From positions 1 to 8,408 of the forward strand of contig JAATVK010000062.1 of NCBI GenBank assembly GCA_014523485.1: DNA of 8,408 nucleotides. The letters run 5' to 3'. The notes under the pieces were generated by a model, which saw nothing but the letters and a program-made list of their open reading frames with translations, ran no database searches and was not told where the DNA came from. Every line of letters starts with the position of its first letter. Within the stretch, counting starts at the first letter, position 1. The DNA is from Nitrososphaerales archaeon TH5894. Lineage in GTDB: Archaea > Thermoproteota > Nitrososphaeria > Nitrososphaerales > Nitrososphaeraceae. The position numbers were made by a program, and so were the translations under genes. Of the stretch, positions 6,512-8,408 are shown piece after piece.

Positions 6512-7474
6512 TTGATCTTAACTAAACTAAAAATTTTATTTTATATAAAAAATGCCAGAAATAATCTAACTTTATATTCATTATTGATACTTTTTGGAAG
6601 CCTTAATGCAATCGTCTCGTTTCCAAATTTAGAACCAATAGATGCTTCACATCTGGAAATCAATACTACTAAATTGTCTGTTGAAATATATGTCATTTAT
6701 GGTTCTGGTGGAAATGTAATCCTTTCTATTGGAGATGATGGAGTAATTCTGGTAGATGATCAGTATGCTCCAGTTACTGAAAGAATCAAGTCTGTAATTG
6801 CTAATTTGACTGACAAACCAATAAAATTTGTGATCAATACTCATTTGCATCCAGACCATACAGGAGGCAATGAAAAACTTGGAGAGGGAGGAGCAATAAT
6901 CATTTCACATGATAATGTTAGGAAACGTCTTAATAGTGACCAATTCTTTGAATTTATTAATCAAACTATTCCGGCGTTATCTGAAAAGGGATTACCAATT
7001 ATAACATTTTCTGAAAATATGACTTTATACCAAAATAATGAAGAGATTAAAATAACATACTTAGGTAGTGGTCACACAGACGGTGATTCGACAGTTTTTT
7101 TTACAAATAATAATATAATTCATGTTGGTGATGATTTCAGTGATAGATCTTATCCATTTATGGACTTATCAAGTGGAGGTGCAGTTGATGGCCTGATTTC
7201 ATCATTACAAAAAATACTTTTAATGATTAATAAAGAAACAAAAGTAGTCGGAGGTCATTCAGGAATATCTAACCAAACTAAAGTAAAAGCTTATTTGGAT
7301 ATGTTAGTAGATATCCGTAACAACATAAATGAAATGATACAAAAAGGCAAATCACTAGCTGAGATAATCCAAACTAAACCAACATCAAAATATGATGCTA
7401 TTTACTATGACCATAGTTTTATAAAACCAAATGATCTTGTAAAAAATATATATATGAGTCTAAATGAAAGATAA
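6512..7474 (+). CDS. Exported MBL-fold metallo-hydrolase (GHTDGDS type)
   Basis: A 320-residue protein. Residues about 17-38 form a signal/anchor helix after a basic N-terminus, so the enzyme acts outside the membrane. The metallo-beta-lactamase fold follows with all metal ligands in place: NTHLHPDHTGG (His111, His113, Asp115, His116), GSGHTDGDSTVFF (His188), HVGDDFS (Asp207) and VGGHSG (His249). The run HTDGDS, then YPFMDLSSGGAVDG, and the C-terminal part (KSLAEIIQTKP, then FIKPNDLV) match a family of exported bacterial MBL-fold hydrolases of uncharacterised substrate. The resemblance to bacterial forms suggests transfer into this lineage (inference). No beta-lactamase activity is claimed. 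The start is TTG 6512; no ATG occurs in frame before the metal motif, and an in-frame TGA lies at 6461. The true N-terminus is therefore uncertain, though the signal helix supports it. Confidence 0.9.
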   Translation: MILTKLKILFYIKNARNNLTLYSLLILFGSLNAIVSFPNLEPIDASHLEINTTKLSVEIYVIYGSGGNVILSIGDDGVILVDDQYAPVTERIKSVIANLTDKPIKFVINTHLHPDHTGGNEKLGEGGAIIISHDNVRKRLNSDQFFEFINQTIPALSEKGLPIITFSENMTLYQNNEEIKITYLGSGHTDGDSTVFFTNNNIIHVGDDFSDRSYPFMDLSSGGAVDGLISSLQKILLMINKETKVVGGHSGISNQTKVKAYLDMLVDIRNNINEMIQKGKSLAEIIQTKPTSKYDAIYYDHSFIKPNDLVKNIYMSLNER

Positions 7475-7479
7475 TAAAT

Positions 7480-7490
7480 AATTTTCTTTT
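7480..7490 (+). terminator. T-rich tract after the MBL gene
   Basis: ATTTTCTTTT begins a few bases after the stop codon at 7472-7474. It is a plausible archaeal oligo-T terminator without a hairpin. Confidence 0.35.
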
Positions 7491-7625
7491 ACTCAGAGAT
7501 ATATAAACAATTAATTATCAAAAAAACTAATTCAAGTAATAAATGATAAATACTTTTTTATAATTTCTCTTATGCAAATGATTTAATCTATTAATCTTTG
7601 AAGGCTTCTGACTTACGATATGTTG

Positions 7626-7635
7626 AAATATATTT
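7626..7635 (+). promoter_or_regulatory. TATA-like box of the Asp-box protein gene
   Basis: AAATATATTT is centred about 29 nt before ATG 7660, the spacing expected for a leaderless archaeal transcript. No ribosome-binding sequence is seen before the ATG. Confidence 0.4.
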
Positions 7636-7659
7636 GATTATAGTTAATAATCACTAATA

Positions 7660-8408
7660 ATGATTAAATCATCGTTATACCTTAGAATTCTCAATATTTT
7701 TTCAAATAATAATATTTTAACTATATTGAATTCTATCCTATTTATTTATTTTTTTAGTTCAATATTTTATTCTTATGAGATCAATGCAATTGATGAAACA
7801 AATAATGCTAACGACTTTTTTCAAAAGACACTATTAGAAAAATTTACACAAGATAATAATTCAAGAATAGGTAATTATCCTCATTCCCATATAACTAATT
7901 TAACAAATAATAAAGAAGATTCAATCTATGGACAGGTAGAAGCCTTTGATAATAATGTATATGTCGTATGGCAAGAATCTGTTAGTAAAAATTTGCCCAA
8001 GCATAATTATGATATCTTGTTTATAAAAAGTGAAGATAAAGGCAAAACATTTGGTATGCCAATCAATTTGAGTAATAATACTGAGTTTTCAGAACGTCCT
8101 CAGATTGCGGTATCTAAAAATGGTATTTTTATTGTCTGGGCAGAAACTACCAATTCTAATAATAAAGAAATCATGTTTACAAAAAGTTTAGACAATGGTA
8201 AAACATTTAGTAATCCAATCAATCTAAGCAATAATTCAAAAGATTCTGAAAATCAAGAAATTTCTGCTTTTAATGAAAATGTATATGTTATTTGGCAAGA
8301 TACAGACAAAAAAAATAATAATACAAATGGCATTATTATGTTTAAAAGTAGCACCAATACAGGACATACATTTAACAAGTCAATAGAATTGATAAATAAT
8401 ACAAATAG
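7660..8408 (+). CDS. Exported Asp-box (BNR/sialidase-like) beta-propeller protein, 3' end outside the window
   Basis: ATG 7660 opens a frame that continues for 249 codons to the window edge, so the C-terminus is missing. Residues about 19-38 form a signal/anchor helix. From about residue 98, units repeat: a strand motif (NVYVVWQES, IFIVWAETT, NVYVIWQDT), then an Asp-box, then INLSNN. The Asp-boxes are SEDKGKTF (124-131), SLDNGKTF (176-183) and a degenerate STNTGHTF (231-238, Asp replaced by Asn), about 52-55 residues apart. Such repeats form blades of sialidase-like propellers; in archaea they usually occur in secreted or surface-attached proteins without proven sialidase activity. No catalytic sialidase residues (Arg triad, Tyr/Glu) can be judged from this fragment. 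More blades are expected downstream. The Asn/Lys-rich composition follows the AT bias of the genome. Confidence 0.85.
   Translation, partial: MIKSSLYLRILNIFSNNNILTILNSILFIYFFSSIFYSYEINAIDETNNANDFFQKTLLEKFTQDNNSRIGNYPHSHITNLTNNKEDSIYGQVEAFDNNVYVVWQESVSKNLPKHNYDILFIKSEDKGKTFGMPINLSNNTEFSERPQIAVSKNGIFIVWAETTNSNNKEIMFTKSLDNGKTFSNPINLSNNSKDSENQEISAFNENVYVIWQDTDKKNNNTNGIIMFKSSTNTGHTFNKSIELINNTN

Noticed and set aside
1..8408. CRISPR array, insertion sequence or phage module
   Set aside because: No regularly spaced repeats, transposase motifs, terminal inverted repeats or phage-type genes were found.

Overview
The window is an AT-rich stretch with low gene density. It carries six recognisable protein genes plus a seventh cut by the left edge. 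It most likely comes from a soil-type ammonia-oxidising archaeon (Nitrososphaeria/Thaumarchaeota, perhaps Nitrososphaera- or Nitrosocosmicus-like). This is inferred from several signs: a thaumarchaeal-style ribbon-helix-helix N-terminus, TATA-like boxes about 28 nt before start codons with almost no leader, T-rich tracts after genes, and the mix of CHRD, UspA and Asp-box secreted proteins. No rRNA, tRNA, CRISPR array, transposase or phage gene is visible.

Left part (1-1800). A truncated minus-strand ribbon-helix-helix regulator lies back to back with a plus-strand gene for a three-domain enzyme: degenerate rhodanese, active rhodanese, then a metallo-beta-lactamase-fold domain of the persulfide dioxygenase type. 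They share a 70-bp divergent promoter containing a small palindrome. The arrangement looks like a persulfide/sulfide detoxification unit with a local regulator.

Middle part (1801-5155). A secreted CHRD-domain protein (plus) and a UspA universal stress protein (minus) stand alone, separated by long AT-rich gaps of about 0.7, 1.06 and 0.67 kb. The gaps hold T-tracts, a short tandem repeat, a modest GC-richer patch that might be a small RNA, and a few very short ORFs of doubtful status.

Right part (5156-8408). All genes are on the plus strand and encode exported or membrane-anchored products: a possible 35-residue membrane peptide, a secreted jelly-roll-like protein, a secreted MBL-fold hydrolase of the GHTDGDS type, and the start of an Asp-box (BNR/sialidase-like) beta-propeller that runs off the right edge. 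Four of the six main genes encode exported proteins, so this is mostly a cell-surface/secretome region. No obvious operon links them; each gene seems to have its own promoter.

Nothing here is a clear new system. The best leads are the permuted rhodanese-rhodanese-dioxygenase protein with its divergent regulator, and the small membrane ORF lying in frame upstream of the jelly-roll gene.
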